DNA of 64,000 bases from Alicyclobacillus sp. SO9 (GTDB taxonomy: Bacteria > Bacillota > Bacilli > Alicyclobacillales > Alicyclobacillaceae): assembly GCF_016406125.1 (NCBI RefSeq), contig NZ_CP066339.1:992001-1056000 (forward strand). The letters are read 5' to 3'. Below the pieces are notes generated by a model. That model did no database searches, was not told the origin of the DNA, and saw nothing but the letters and a program-made list of their open reading frames with translations. Position 1 is the first letter of the stretch; each line of letters starts with the position of its first letter. Shown here in pieces: positions 46,234 to 54,386 of this stretch. The position numbers and the translations under genes were made by a program.

Positions 46234-47310
46234 GTGGACAACATTAAGCCGAGAGAGCAAATAGAGAAAATTGAAGCTTATTCACCTGGAACTCCCGTTG
46301 AGGAAGTCCAGAGACAGCTCGGATTAACCAAAGTTGTGAAACTGGCATCAAACGAGAATCCTTTCGGTTATTCACCATTGGCCGAACAAGCCATGATTGA
46401 AGAAGTACAAAAAATCAATATGTACCCAGAGGTAGCGCTGCCGCTGTTGGCCGGAAGCCTGGCAGAGAAACTGGGCGTTTCGCGGGAACAACTCTTCTTT
46501 GGAAACGGATCGGACGAAATCATCCGACTTTTAACAACAACCTATATCAACCAGAGCGACGAAGCCGTTATGGCGGATGTCACATTTCCTCGATACTACA
46601 CTGACGTGCTGATAGGAGGAGGCACGCCGATAACAGTGCCGCTGGTTGAAGGTGTGCATGACTTGGAGGGCATGCTTGCGGCTGTACGTGCAAAAACGAA
46701 AATGGTATTTGTATGTAATCCCAATAATCCGACCGGAACAGTGGTTGGGAAGGAGCAACTGCTGCATTTTATCGAACGGATTCCTTCCCATGTGCTCATT
46801 GTCATTGATGAGGCCTACTACGAGTACGTCCATTCAACTGACTATCTGGAGACGGTTCCGCTTCTCGATAAGTATCCCAATTTGATTGTGCTGAGAACAT
46901 TTTCAAAGATTTACGGACTGGCCGGATTGAGAGTTGGCTACGGTCTGATGAATCCAGAACTCGTTCAAAACCTCATGAGGGTCAAAGAGCCGTTTAATGT
47001 CAATAGAATGGCGCAAAGAGCGGCACTTGCATCTCTAAATGACGACAAATTTGTAGCGATGACAAGGGAAAGAAACGAGCAAGGGAAGCGCATCTACGAA
47101 AGAACATTTTCGGAACTAGGTCTGCCTTATTTCTCCTCCCAGGCTAACTTTGTGATGGTCGATGTAAAGCGGCCTGCAAAAATAGTTTACATGGACTTAT
47201 TAAAACGCGGTGTGATTGTTAGGCCGGTAGGTTATCCCACCACGATTCGCGTCACGATTGGTAATGAAGAAGAGGTCGAGACGTTTGTACAAGCTTTAAA
47301 AATGTTGTAA
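46234..47310 (+). CDS. HisC-like (aromatic amino acid) aminotransferase
   Basis: The start is GTG 46234, eight bases after AAAGGAGG. The 358-residue fold type I enzyme has KLASNENPFGYSPLA, FFGNGSDEIIRLL, FVCNPNNPTGT, VIDEAYYEYV and the PLP lysine in LRTFSKIYGLAGLRVGYG, all typical of histidinol-phosphate aminotransferases. HisC enzymes of Bacillus also use tyrosine and phenylalanine. No other histidine gene is near; the gene opens an operon with a thioesterase and 2-oxoacid dehydrogenase next to HPA catabolism. It therefore most likely converts tyrosine to 4-hydroxyphenylpyruvate (inference). Confidence 0.9.
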   Translation: MDNIKPREQIEKIEAYSPGTPVEEVQRQLGLTKVVKLASNENPFGYSPLAEQAMIEEVQKINMYPEVALPLLAGSLAEKLGVSREQLFFGNGSDEIIRLLTTTYINQSDEAVMADVTFPRYYTDVLIGGGTPITVPLVEGVHDLEGMLAAVRAKTKMVFVCNPNNPTGTVVGKEQLLHFIERIPSHVLIVIDEAYYEYVHSTDYLETVPLLDKYPNLIVLRTFSKIYGLAGLRVGYGLMNPELVQNLMRVKEPFNVNRMAQRAALASLNDDKFVAMTRERNEQGKRIYERTFSELGLPYFSSQANFVMVDVKRPAKIVYMDLLKRGVIVRPVGYPTTIRVTIGNEEEVETFVQALKML

Positions 47311-47322
47311 GAGGTGACAGCA

Positions 47323-47721
47323 ATGAAACCAGGCTTGGAACTAGGCAACACGGCTGCCATAACAGCAAAAGTTACGCCGGATATGTATGCGCAGTTTGAG
47401 GGGCAAATTGTCCATCGGGCCTATTCCACGGTTTCGATGGTTTACCACATGGAATGGGCAGCAAGACAGATTATACTGCCCTATCTGGAAGCAGACGAAG
47501 AGGGGATTGGCGGAGGCGTCACTGCCAAGCATGTGTCGCCCACTGCGGGCGGTGACACCATTACTGCGACAGCCACGGTGACAGGACTGAAGGGCCGTGC
47601 TGTCATTACAGCAGTGGAAGTGCATAACGGCAAGCAGTTGGTGGGAACAGGTGAAGTGACACAGTACGTTCTGCCCAGAAGTGAGATTGAAAAGAAACTA
47701 GCATCGGAGCAAGCAAAATGA
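47323..47721 (+). CDS. Hot-dog acyl-CoA thioesterase (FlK-like)
   Basis: The start is ATG 47323 behind AAGAGGTGA; the GTG at 47314 lies inside that site. The 132-residue hot-dog protein aligns with fluoroacetyl-CoA thioesterase FlK: YSTVSMVYHMEWAAR, then LPYLEADEEG and VTAKHVSPTAGGDTI. The catalytic triad of FlK (Thr42, Glu50, His76) is matched by Thr36, Glu44 and His70 with identical spacing (8 and 26). It hydrolyses a small or aryl acyl-CoA. Between an aromatic aminotransferase and a 2-oxoacid dehydrogenase, the likely substrate is 4-hydroxyphenylacetyl-CoA, giving free HPA for HpaB (inference). Confidence 0.88.
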   Translation: MKPGLELGNTAAITAKVTPDMYAQFEGQIVHRAYSTVSMVYHMEWAARQIILPYLEADEEGIGGGVTAKHVSPTAGGDTITATATVTGLKGRAVITAVEVHNGKQLVGTGEVTQYVLPRSEIEKKLASEQAK

Positions 47722-47754
47722 GCGAAAAGACTACAAGAGACGGGGAGTGACACT

Positions 47755-48822
47755 ATGGAAGACCAATTTCCAATCAGAGAGATTTTACATGGTGACGGAA
47801 AATTGGTGGATTCGGCTTACGAGTCAAAGATTACAGAAAAACTGGCGAAGTCGCTTTTCTATAAGATGCTGAGAGCACGAATGCTCGATCAAAAGTGTTT
47901 TAACCTGCAGCGTCAAGGCAGGATTGGCACGTATGTCCAATATGAAGGTCAGGAAGCTTCACAAATTGGCAGTTCGGCAGCGCTGGAAGAGGGGGATTGG
48001 CTCTTTCCGACTTATCGCGATCACGGAGCCATGCTCACATTTGGCTATCCCATGCAGACGTTGCTGTTACTTTGGAAGGGACGTTTCGCTGGGAACGTTG
48101 CACCGCAAGGAAAAAACATTGTACCTCCTTCCATCCCCATTGCATCGCAGTTGCCGCAAGCCGCAGGAGCTGCCATTGCGGAACGGAAAAAGGGAACAGA
48201 CCGGGTCTCCATCGTGTATTTCGGAGACGGAGCGACATCTGAAGGGGATTTTCATGAAGGTATCAATTTTGCAAGCGTTTTCAATGCTCCTACGATATTT
48301 TTCAATCAAAACAATGGGTTTGCCATCAGTGTTCCAATTGCCAAACAAATGAAGTCAAAGACAATAGCGCAAAAGTCACAGGCTTATGATATTGAAGGTG
48401 TGCGCATTGACGGGAATGATGTATTCGCGGTTTATTTCACCACCCTTGACGCGATTAAAAAAGCCCGAAGAGGAGACGGTCCAACGTTAATTGAGTCTGT
48501 GACCTGGCGTTACAATGCCCATACCACAACAGATGACGCTTCCAGATATCGCAATCAAGAAGAAAGCAAAAAGCGCCGGGAAACAACGGATCCGCTGTTG
48601 AGAGTGGAACGTTTCATGAAGGCCAAGGGCTGGATTGACGATAACTGGATTGAACAACAAAGACAAGGCATTACTACAGAAATTAATGACGCAATCGAGG
48701 CAGCTGAAAACTATCCCCAAGCTGGGGTTGATGAATTGTTTGATTACGTTTTCGAAAAGCCCACATGGAATCTGGAAGAACAAAAAAGAGCCTATCTGGA
48801 TATGAAAGCGGGTGTTCAATAA
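47755..48822 (+). CDS. 2-oxoacid dehydrogenase E1 component, alpha subunit
   Basis: The ATG at 47755 follows GGGGAGTG. The 355-residue subunit has the E1alpha thiamine diphosphate motif (GDGATSEGDFHEGINFASVF, then FFNQNNGFAIS), the GQEASQIGSSAAL segment, FPTYRDHGAML, and the phosphorylation-loop-like YNAHTTTDD. It decarboxylates a 2-oxoacid and passes the acyl group to the lipoyl domain of E2. Sequence alone does not separate pyruvate, branched-chain and arylpyruvate use; the operon partners suggest 4-hydroxyphenylpyruvate. Its stop overlaps the ATG of E1beta. Confidence 0.94.
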   Translation: MEDQFPIREILHGDGKLVDSAYESKITEKLAKSLFYKMLRARMLDQKCFNLQRQGRIGTYVQYEGQEASQIGSSAALEEGDWLFPTYRDHGAMLTFGYPMQTLLLLWKGRFAGNVAPQGKNIVPPSIPIASQLPQAAGAAIAERKKGTDRVSIVYFGDGATSEGDFHEGINFASVFNAPTIFFNQNNGFAISVPIAKQMKSKTIAQKSQAYDIEGVRIDGNDVFAVYFTTLDAIKKARRGDGPTLIESVTWRYNAHTTTDDASRYRNQEESKKRRETTDPLLRVERFMKAKGWIDDNWIEQQRQGITTEINDAIEAAENYPQAGVDELFDYVFEKPTWNLEEQKRAYLDMKAGVQ

Positions 48823-49826
48823 TGGCAATTTCTGCACGCGTTGAAACGAGACAGATGACCCTTGTTCAAGCCGTCACAGATGCGCTTCGAACCATGTTGC
48901 GTGAGCGAGACGACGTCTTGTTGCTTGGAGAGGACATCGGCAAAAACGGTGGTGTTTTTCGAGCCACAGACGGCTTGATGGACGAGTTTGGAGAAGAGCG
49001 GGTGATGGACACCCCCCTTGCTGAATCAGGTATTATCGGCTCTGCCATTGGCATGGCCATCAACGGATTCCGCCCGGTGGCTGAAATCCAGTTTCTTGGC
49101 TTCATTTACCCAGGGCTCAATCAGATTATGACGCATGCGACCAGAATGCGATCGCGATCGCTTGGGCGTTACAGTGTGCCCATGGTGATCCGTGCTCCGT
49201 ATGGCGGGGGAGTGCGGGCGCCGGAAATTCACTCTGACAGCATGGAAGCACTGTTCACACATATGCCGGGGATTAAAGTAGTGGTGCCTTCCACTCCCTA
49301 TGATGCCAAAGGACTGTTAATTTCTGCTATAGAAGACCCTGACCCCGTACTGTTTCTTGAACCATTAAGGAGTTACAGAGCCGGCAGAGGCGACGTGCCG
49401 GAAGGGAAATACTCCATTGAATTAGGTCAGGCTGCCACTTTGAAAGAGGGAAATGACGTCTCCATATTTGCATGGGGCGCTATGATTCCCAAAGCTCTAA
49501 AAGCTGCTGAGAAAATAGAACAGGAGCAAGGTATTACGTGTGACGTCATTGATTTACGCACGCTCTACCCGTTGGATAAGGACGCAATTTCTGCGTCGGT
49601 GCAGAAAACAGGACGTGCAGTCATTGTCCACGAAGCTCAATCCACAGGCGGTGTCAGCGGGGATATTATGTCTGTCATTAACGATACGTCGTTTTTGTAC
49701 TTGCGGTCCCCAATTGAAAGAGTCACAGGCTATGATATGCCTGTCCCAATGTTTTCCCTTGAAGACGAATACCTGCCGAACGAAGACAGGATACGGCATG
49801 CTATTAAGAAGTCCGTCAACTTTTAG
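48822..49826 (+). CDS. 2-oxoacid dehydrogenase E1 component, beta subunit
   Basis: The start is ATG 48822, which shares a base with the E1alpha TAA. The 334-residue subunit has the transketolase pyrimidine-binding fold: LLLGEDIGKNGGVFRATDGL, DTPLAESGIIGSAIGMAING, VAEIQFLGFIYPGLNQI and the C-terminal domain CDVIDLRTLYPLDKDA. It forms an alpha2beta2 E1 with the preceding gene product. The 18-base gap to E2 keeps the three genes in one transcript. Confidence 0.95.
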   Translation: MAISARVETRQMTLVQAVTDALRTMLRERDDVLLLGEDIGKNGGVFRATDGLMDEFGEERVMDTPLAESGIIGSAIGMAINGFRPVAEIQFLGFIYPGLNQIMTHATRMRSRSLGRYSVPMVIRAPYGGGVRAPEIHSDSMEALFTHMPGIKVVVPSTPYDAKGLLISAIEDPDPVLFLEPLRSYRAGRGDVPEGKYSIELGQAATLKEGNDVSIFAWGAMIPKALKAAEKIEQEQGITCDVIDLRTLYPLDKDAISASVQKTGRAVIVHEAQSTGGVSGDIMSVINDTSFLYLRSPIERVTGYDMPVPMFSLEDEYLPNEDRIRHAIKKSVNF

Positions 49827-49844
49827 TGCACGGGAGGGGCAACC

Positions 49845-51365
49845 ATGACTGAAGTGAAGCTAAACGATATCGGTGAAGGAATGACAGAAGCCGAAATCAT
49901 GCAGATCCTCGTTGAACCTGGAGCATCGGTTTCTGTTGATGAACCGCTTGTCGAAATACAGACGGATAAATTGACTGCAGAACTCCCTTCCCCCGTAGCC
50001 GGCGTTGTCGAGAAGATTCATGCAAAGGTCGGAGATATTGTTCAGGTTGGGAATGCAGTCGTTACAGTCTCCGCGGCTGGGGAAACCATATCCGAAGAGC
50101 ACAAGACAGCGCAACCGTCAGAAGGCAACAGTATGGGGTCTCGCACAAACGAGAGTGCTGAAAGCGGCGTAAACGATGAATTGATGCCGTTCAATTCAAA
50201 AACGGGACATGTCCTGGCAGTACCGCACACGCGCAAGATAGCCCGTGACCTTGGAGTGGATATTGAACACATTCAAGGAACTGGACCTTCGGGTCGTGTA
50301 ACGGAAGAGGACGTTTATGCGTTTTCTGCCCACCCAAAGTCAGGCGTGGATAACAAAACCTATGAATCGGTTCGAAGTGAAGCGGGTTCAGCCGAGCCTG
50401 GTTTAGCCGAATCTGGTCTGTCTCAAGCGAGTCAACCGGAATCTGGTGCTCTGGCGAGCAGTGTGCGCGGCATCGCAAGTGCATCACCTGCAGTCCGCAA
50501 GTTGGCCAGGGAATACGGCGTAGACTTGGCGGATATTAGGGGCAGCGACGGCTTGGGACGAATCCGCGCGGAGGACATAACTGCACACCAAGCAGGGCCG
50601 GCTGTGACACAAAGCATCGTGCAAACAATATCTGCCGAGGTCAAGTCCCAGGAAGCCAAGTCTTCCGACGCAAGAGAAATTCCATTTCGCGGACGCAGAC
50701 GAGCCATTGCAAAAAAGATGTCGCAATCCATGTTCACGATTCCCCACGTTACGCACTTCGACGAGGTCGACGTCACGGATATTTTTGCGGTTAAAGAGTC
50801 ATTGAAAAAGGTCGATCCAGAAAAGAATGTATCGGTTGCGGCGTTCTATATCAAAGCGTTGCAATTTGCTTTGCAAGAAGTACCGATTTTCAATGCCAAG
50901 CTTGATGAAGAAAATGAAGTCATTCGGCTGGAGCAAGAATACAACATCGGGATAGCGGCCGACACAGAGGATGGGCTGATAGTGCCTGTCATTAAGAATG
51001 TGGAGAAGTTGTCCGTATTTCAAATTCATACACAGATGAAGCAACTCATCAAAAAAGCAAAAGAAAATCGGTTGACGGCTGCAGATATTTCCGACGGTAC
51101 ATTTACGGTATCCAATGTCGGTCCGATGGGAAGTACCGGTGCGACACCGATTATTAACTACCCTGAGTGTGCTTTGATGGCTTTTCATAAGACAAAAAAG
51201 ACGCCGGTGGTCAGAGACAACGACGAGATTGTCATCCGCCAGGTGATGAACATTTCCATGACGTTTGACCACAGAGTCGCCGACGGTGCAAAGGCTGTAC
51301 AGTTCACGAATCATTTCATCAAGTATATTGAAAACCCCAACCTGCTACTTGTGGACTTGGGCTAA
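49845..51365 (+). CDS. 2-oxoacid dehydrogenase E2, with two subunit-binding domains
   Basis: The ATG at 49845 follows GGGAGGGG. The 506-residue acyltransferase has one lipoyl domain (1-78, lipoyl Lys42 in EIQTDKLTAE), then two peripheral subunit-binding domains in a row: about 124-160 (VPHTRKIARDLGVDIEHIQG) and about 212-248 (SPAVRKLAREYGVDLADIRG). Most E2 proteins have one. A catalytic domain (278-506) follows, with the active-site motif DHRVADG (His476). The two linkers are Ser/Ala/Pro/Glu-rich. It passes an acyl group from E1 to CoA. No E3 gene is in the window, so a housekeeping dihydrolipoamide dehydrogenase must serve it. Confidence 0.94.
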   Translation: MTEVKLNDIGEGMTEAEIMQILVEPGASVSVDEPLVEIQTDKLTAELPSPVAGVVEKIHAKVGDIVQVGNAVVTVSAAGETISEEHKTAQPSEGNSMGSRTNESAESGVNDELMPFNSKTGHVLAVPHTRKIARDLGVDIEHIQGTGPSGRVTEEDVYAFSAHPKSGVDNKTYESVRSEAGSAEPGLAESGLSQASQPESGALASSVRGIASASPAVRKLAREYGVDLADIRGSDGLGRIRAEDITAHQAGPAVTQSIVQTISAEVKSQEAKSSDAREIPFRGRRRAIAKKMSQSMFTIPHVTHFDEVDVTDIFAVKESLKKVDPEKNVSVAAFYIKALQFALQEVPIFNAKLDEENEVIRLEQEYNIGIAADTEDGLIVPVIKNVEKLSVFQIHTQMKQLIKKAKENRLTAADISDGTFTVSNVGPMGSTGATPIINYPECALMAFHKTKKTPVVRDNDEIVIRQVMNISMTFDHRVADGAKAVQFTNHFIKYIENPNLLLVDLG

Positions 51366-51500
51366 TGCCTCTCAGCCGAGCAGCTTGTTTACAGTTCCTT
51401 GGTTCACCCTGTATTGAGATGAAGTGATGCGGGGTGAACTGAGTCGATTGCTATGCAGCATACGCGAGCAGGTTTGAGTAAGAGGCATTCTCTGACGTAC

Positions 51501-51884
51501 TTAGGACCGAAACCGTTGATGAATGTTGTTCTTTTTGTATGTCGGATGTGAAAACTCGTATAGTTCCAGTGAGACTGCAAGGTACCTTGTGTCAAAGAGA
51601 TTGGCCGTATGTGAAGTAATCACATCAAACAGTGCTTGGCAAATCGTATCCAGGGATTCCTTATCTCGTCCGCCGCCTAATTTTAGTGTGGCATGGATAA
51701 AAGCGTCGTCTTCTTTTCCGTCTGCAATTTCATAATCGTGAAGCTGAATCGCTCGCGAGCGGATGCCTCCTGTGGGCAATATAGGGTTGTATGAAATTAA
51801 GACCTCGTTTATTTTCTTTAACAGGCTTTTTATTTGAAGCGCGTCGGAGAGATTGTCTGTGTATTCAACGATGACGTGGGGCAT
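51501..51884 (-). CDS. hpaF: 5-carboxymethyl-2-hydroxymuconate delta-isomerase
   Basis: The ATG at 51884 (minus) lies behind GGGAGGAAA. The 127-residue product belongs to the tautomerase superfamily, with the catalytic proline right after the initiator Met (MPHVIVEYTDNL). It has GIRSRAIQLHDYEIADGKED and HATLKLGGGRDKES, typical of CHMI (HpaF). It isomerises 5-carboxymethyl-2-hydroxymuconate in HPA meta-cleavage. It is the last gene of a minus-strand operon with the two HpaG-like genes and ends convergent to the E2 gene. Confidence 0.92.
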   Translation of the reverse strand: MPHVIVEYTDNLSDALQIKSLLKKINEVLISYNPILPTGGIRSRAIQLHDYEIADGKEDDAFIHATLKLGGGRDKESLDTICQALFDVITSHTANLFDTRYLAVSLELYEFSHPTYKKNNIHQRFRS

Positions 51885-51976
51885 GGTGTTTCCTCCCTCG
51901 AATCAGAATGATTTAAGACTTTTGTTAATCCTTGTGCCTGTGCGTGTGAGGTTCGAAGCTGCTGTAACCAGTTGAC

Positions 51977-52729
51977 CTATGGAGCAGGCATAAGCCGCCC
52001 TATAGTGTTGTGGAGTTTTCCGATGCCTTCAATTTCTGTCACAACCTCATCGCCTTCATGTATGTTCACTGCACCTTTAGGGGTTCCGGTCAGAATGATA
52101 TCTCCAGGGCTCAGGGTCATGAAGCTGCTCAAGTATTCGATGAGGAAGGGAACACTGAAAATCATGTCTTTAGTTGTTCCTTCCTGGGTAACCTCACCAT
52201 TGACATAAGTCCGCAACTGGAGGTTCATGGGGTCTTCGATGTCCGGTGCATCTACAATCCACGGTCCAATGGGCGTACAGGCGTCACGGTTTTTGACCCG
52301 CAGATTTGGACGATAGTAGTTTTCGAGATAGTCTCTGATGGCGTAATCATTGGCCACGGTGTATCCAGATATGTATTCATAGGCGTGTTGCTGTTTGACA
52401 TGCTTCGCCTCTCTCCCGATAACAGCTACCAGTTCGCATTCATAATGCATATTCGCTGCGTCTGCGGGACGAGGTGTGATGCCTCTGTGGCCAACAAAAG
52501 TGTTTGGCCCTTTTAGAAAGACCAGGGGTTCTGTGGGGGCTTTAAACTCCAGTTCAGAAGCGTGATCGGCGTAGTTTAAACCCAGTGCAAATGAGGTCTT
52601 TGGGTCCAGAGGAGGCAGCCACGTTACCTCATGTTCGTTCACAAACGTTCCGTCGGGAAGTTGTATGCCCTCTGCAGTATTAATCACTGACCGTATTTGT
52701 CCTTGATATCCGATGCGCCCTCGTTTCAC
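51977..52729 (-). CDS. hpaG: HpaG C-terminal-half homologue (FAH-family decarboxylase/isomerase)
   Basis: The start is GTG 52729 (minus) behind GGAGGGAG, overlapping the previous stop as GTGA; a longer in-frame ATG at 52783 lies inside the upstream gene. The 250-residue FAH-fold protein has FALGLNYADHASELEFKAP, the metal-ligand pair in MHYECELVAVIG and ANDYAIRDYLENYYRPNLRV. These match the C-terminal half of E. coli HpaG, which as one fused protein does the decarboxylation and isomerisation of 5-oxopent-3-ene-1,2,5-tricarboxylate. Here the halves are separate genes. Confidence 0.9.
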   Translation of the reverse strand: MKRGRIGYQGQIRSVINTAEGIQLPDGTFVNEHEVTWLPPLDPKTSFALGLNYADHASELEFKAPTEPLVFLKGPNTFVGHRGITPRPADAANMHYECELVAVIGREAKHVKQQHAYEYISGYTVANDYAIRDYLENYYRPNLRVKNRDACTPIGPWIVDAPDIEDPMNLQLRTYVNGEVTQEGTTKDMIFSVPFLIEYLSSFMTLSPGDIILTGTPKGAVNIHEGDEVVTEIEGIGKLHNTIGRLMPAP

Positions 52730-53517
52730 TGTGCTCCCTCCAGTACTTGCTTGTGTTCTGGCTGAACTTTGTTTTGAAGCCATCCGATGCCTTCGATTTC
52801 GATTCGCACTTCGTCGTTTGCGGATACAAGAGGAGCCTGCTCCGGAGTGCCGACTAAAAGCGTATCACCGCGATAGAGAGTCATAAACTCAGTTACGTCA
52901 GCCAAAAGCCGTGCAATGGATCGGACTAGATTTCGGGTATTGTTGGCCTGCCTTAAAGTTCTGTTTACAAATACGCGAATATCGAGGTTATCCGGGTTCG
53001 GGATGTCGTTCTGTGAAACAATCCAAGGGCCAATGGGACAAAAACCGTCGCGGCTTCTATGCTTAACGCCAGGACGGAAGACACTGTCGTACGGAACACT
53101 GATATCGTTGGCAATGGTATATCCGGCAATGTAAGCAAAGGCTTCTTCCTTTTTCACGCGAGTTGCGGTTTCGCCGATGACAATCCCTAGAGCAGCCCCT
53201 ACCTGAATTTTGTCCACAGCTTGTGGAAGAGGGACAGGTATATTGGTTGCAATAAGCGTATTTTGCGGCTTGATATACAGAATGGGGGCTTGCGGCGGCT
53301 GGTTGTAGGGGGGCTTGGTGAAAACCTCTCCGAACGCTTCTAGTTCTCCCTTGTAGTTAAGCAGTGTGCCGTAGACGGTTCCAGTTGCAGGAATGTCAAA
53401 GCCTCCATTGGGCAGTGAGACAGTGCCGCTGTCTGCCGTAATCGTCCGATTTGATAAATCCACATTTCCTTCGAGGAATTTCTGTTCGCCTAACGGTTTG
53501 TACCTTATACGTGCCAT
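52726..53517 (-). CDS. HpaG N-terminal-half homologue (FAH family)
   Basis: The start is ATG 53517 (minus), nine bases after GAGGAG; a longer in-frame ATG at 53550 has no site. The 263-residue protein matches the N-terminal half of E. coli HpaG: LYIKPQNTLIATNIPVPLPQ, VGAALGIVIGETATRVKKEE, YIAGYTIANDISVPYDSVFR and RDGFCPIGPWIV. The Glu-x-Glu metal pair of FAH enzymes is replaced by GAALG, as in E. coli, so this half may need the partner protein for catalysis. It is the first gene of the minus-strand hpaG-hpaF operon. Confidence 0.9.
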   Translation of the reverse strand: MARIRYKPLGEQKFLEGNVDLSNRTITADSGTVSLPNGGFDIPATGTVYGTLLNYKGELEAFGEVFTKPPYNQPPQAPILYIKPQNTLIATNIPVPLPQAVDKIQVGAALGIVIGETATRVKKEEAFAYIAGYTIANDISVPYDSVFRPGVKHRSRDGFCPIGPWIVSQNDIPNPDNLDIRVFVNRTLRQANNTRNLVRSIARLLADVTEFMTLYRGDTLLVGTPEQAPLVSANDEVRIEIEGIGWLQNKVQPEHKQVLEGAQ

Positions 53518-53564
53518 TTGACAGCACTCCTCAGCATAGGTATCTGACATCTCGATGCGAATAT

Positions 53565-53588
53565 ATTATATAGAATATCATATATGAT
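53565..53588 (-). promoter_or_regulatory. hpaG promoter with palindromic operator (site 1)
   Basis: A TATAAT -10 box lies on the minus strand at 53570-53565. The perfect palindrome ATCATATATGAT (53577-53588) falls in the spacer upstream of it, where a bound repressor would block RNA polymerase. The same 12 bases recur at 56008 and, with one change, at 61320. The divergent gntR gene begins at 53719. Confidence 0.8.
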
Positions 53589-53718
53589 GTGTGGATGTTT
53601 GTGAAGGAGTAGGCCTTATGAGCCTGTTCTCCGGCCGCATGAGGCCGTACGAGGTCGCAGTGTGGCAATGCAGTTCGGGTCGTTGTGTTTTGATGTAGAA
53701 TTATATAGGATAATTGAT

Positions 53719-54381
53719 ATGGAAAATCAGACGCAAACCCAAAACAAGCAAGAGCAAGCATACGACATCATTAAGTCTCGTATTATGAGCGGCGAATATG
53801 GGGCGGGGTTCCGCCTTGTAATTGATAGGTTGGCCAAAGAATTTGGATTTAGCGCAATTCCCGTTCGGGAAGCTGTGCGTCGTTTAGAGGCAGAAAATCT
53901 GGTGGAATATGAGAAGTTTAGCGGAGTTCGCGTGACACGCATTGATGAGGGTGTGTATATCGAGACTTTGTCTGTTCTTGCTGTGCTTGAAGGTTATGCG
54001 ACACGGCTGGCCAGCAGAAAACTGAAGCAAACGGACCTGGATGAATTGAAAGATATTAACCGTCAGATGAAAGCGGCGCGTGAACAATTTGATTTGAGCA
54101 ACTATAGTTCCTTAAATAAGCAATTCCACTTTAACATCGCGCAGGCAGCAGAACACAAGTTTCTTCTTCATCAGATGGCAACTCTGCAGGACAGAATCGA
54201 TGCCATCCGCTCCAGTGTGTTTATGCTCATACCGCATCGAACTACAGATTCGATTGATGAGCACAGCCGGTTGATTACCATGATGGAAAATCAGGCTTCG
54301 GAAGAAGAGATTGAGTTGTTTGCCCGCCAACATAAGATGGCAACCCTTGATGCCTTTAAACGCTGGAGTGCAACGCGTTAA
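53719..54381 (+). CDS. GntR-family (FadR/FCD-type) regulator
   Basis: The start is ATG 53719, directly before the helix-turn-helix region; an upstream in-frame ATG at 53662 has no clear site. The 220-residue product has a GntR winged helix (AYDIIKSRIMSGEYGAGFRL, then FGFSAIPVREAVRRLEAENL) and a C-terminal FCD domain (about 90-210) with the metal-binding Asn/His pattern FHFNIAQAA. It sits amid the hpa genes and is divergent from hpaG. The repeated palindrome ATCATATATGAT is its likely operator, with an HPA-pathway compound as inducer (inference). Confidence 0.92.
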   Translation: MENQTQTQNKQEQAYDIIKSRIMSGEYGAGFRLVIDRLAKEFGFSAIPVREAVRRLEAENLVEYEKFSGVRVTRIDEGVYIETLSVLAVLEGYATRLASRKLKQTDLDELKDINRQMKAAREQFDLSNYSSLNKQFHFNIAQAAEHKFLLHQMATLQDRIDAIRSSVFMLIPHRTTDSIDEHSRLITMMENQASEEEIELFARQHKMATLDAFKRWSATR

Positions 54382-54386
54382 ATACC

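Noticed and set aside
51402-51439. GTTCACCC/GGGTGAAC inverted repeat after the E2 gene
   Set aside because: The 22-base loop and lack of a T-run make a terminator doubtful; it may be chance.
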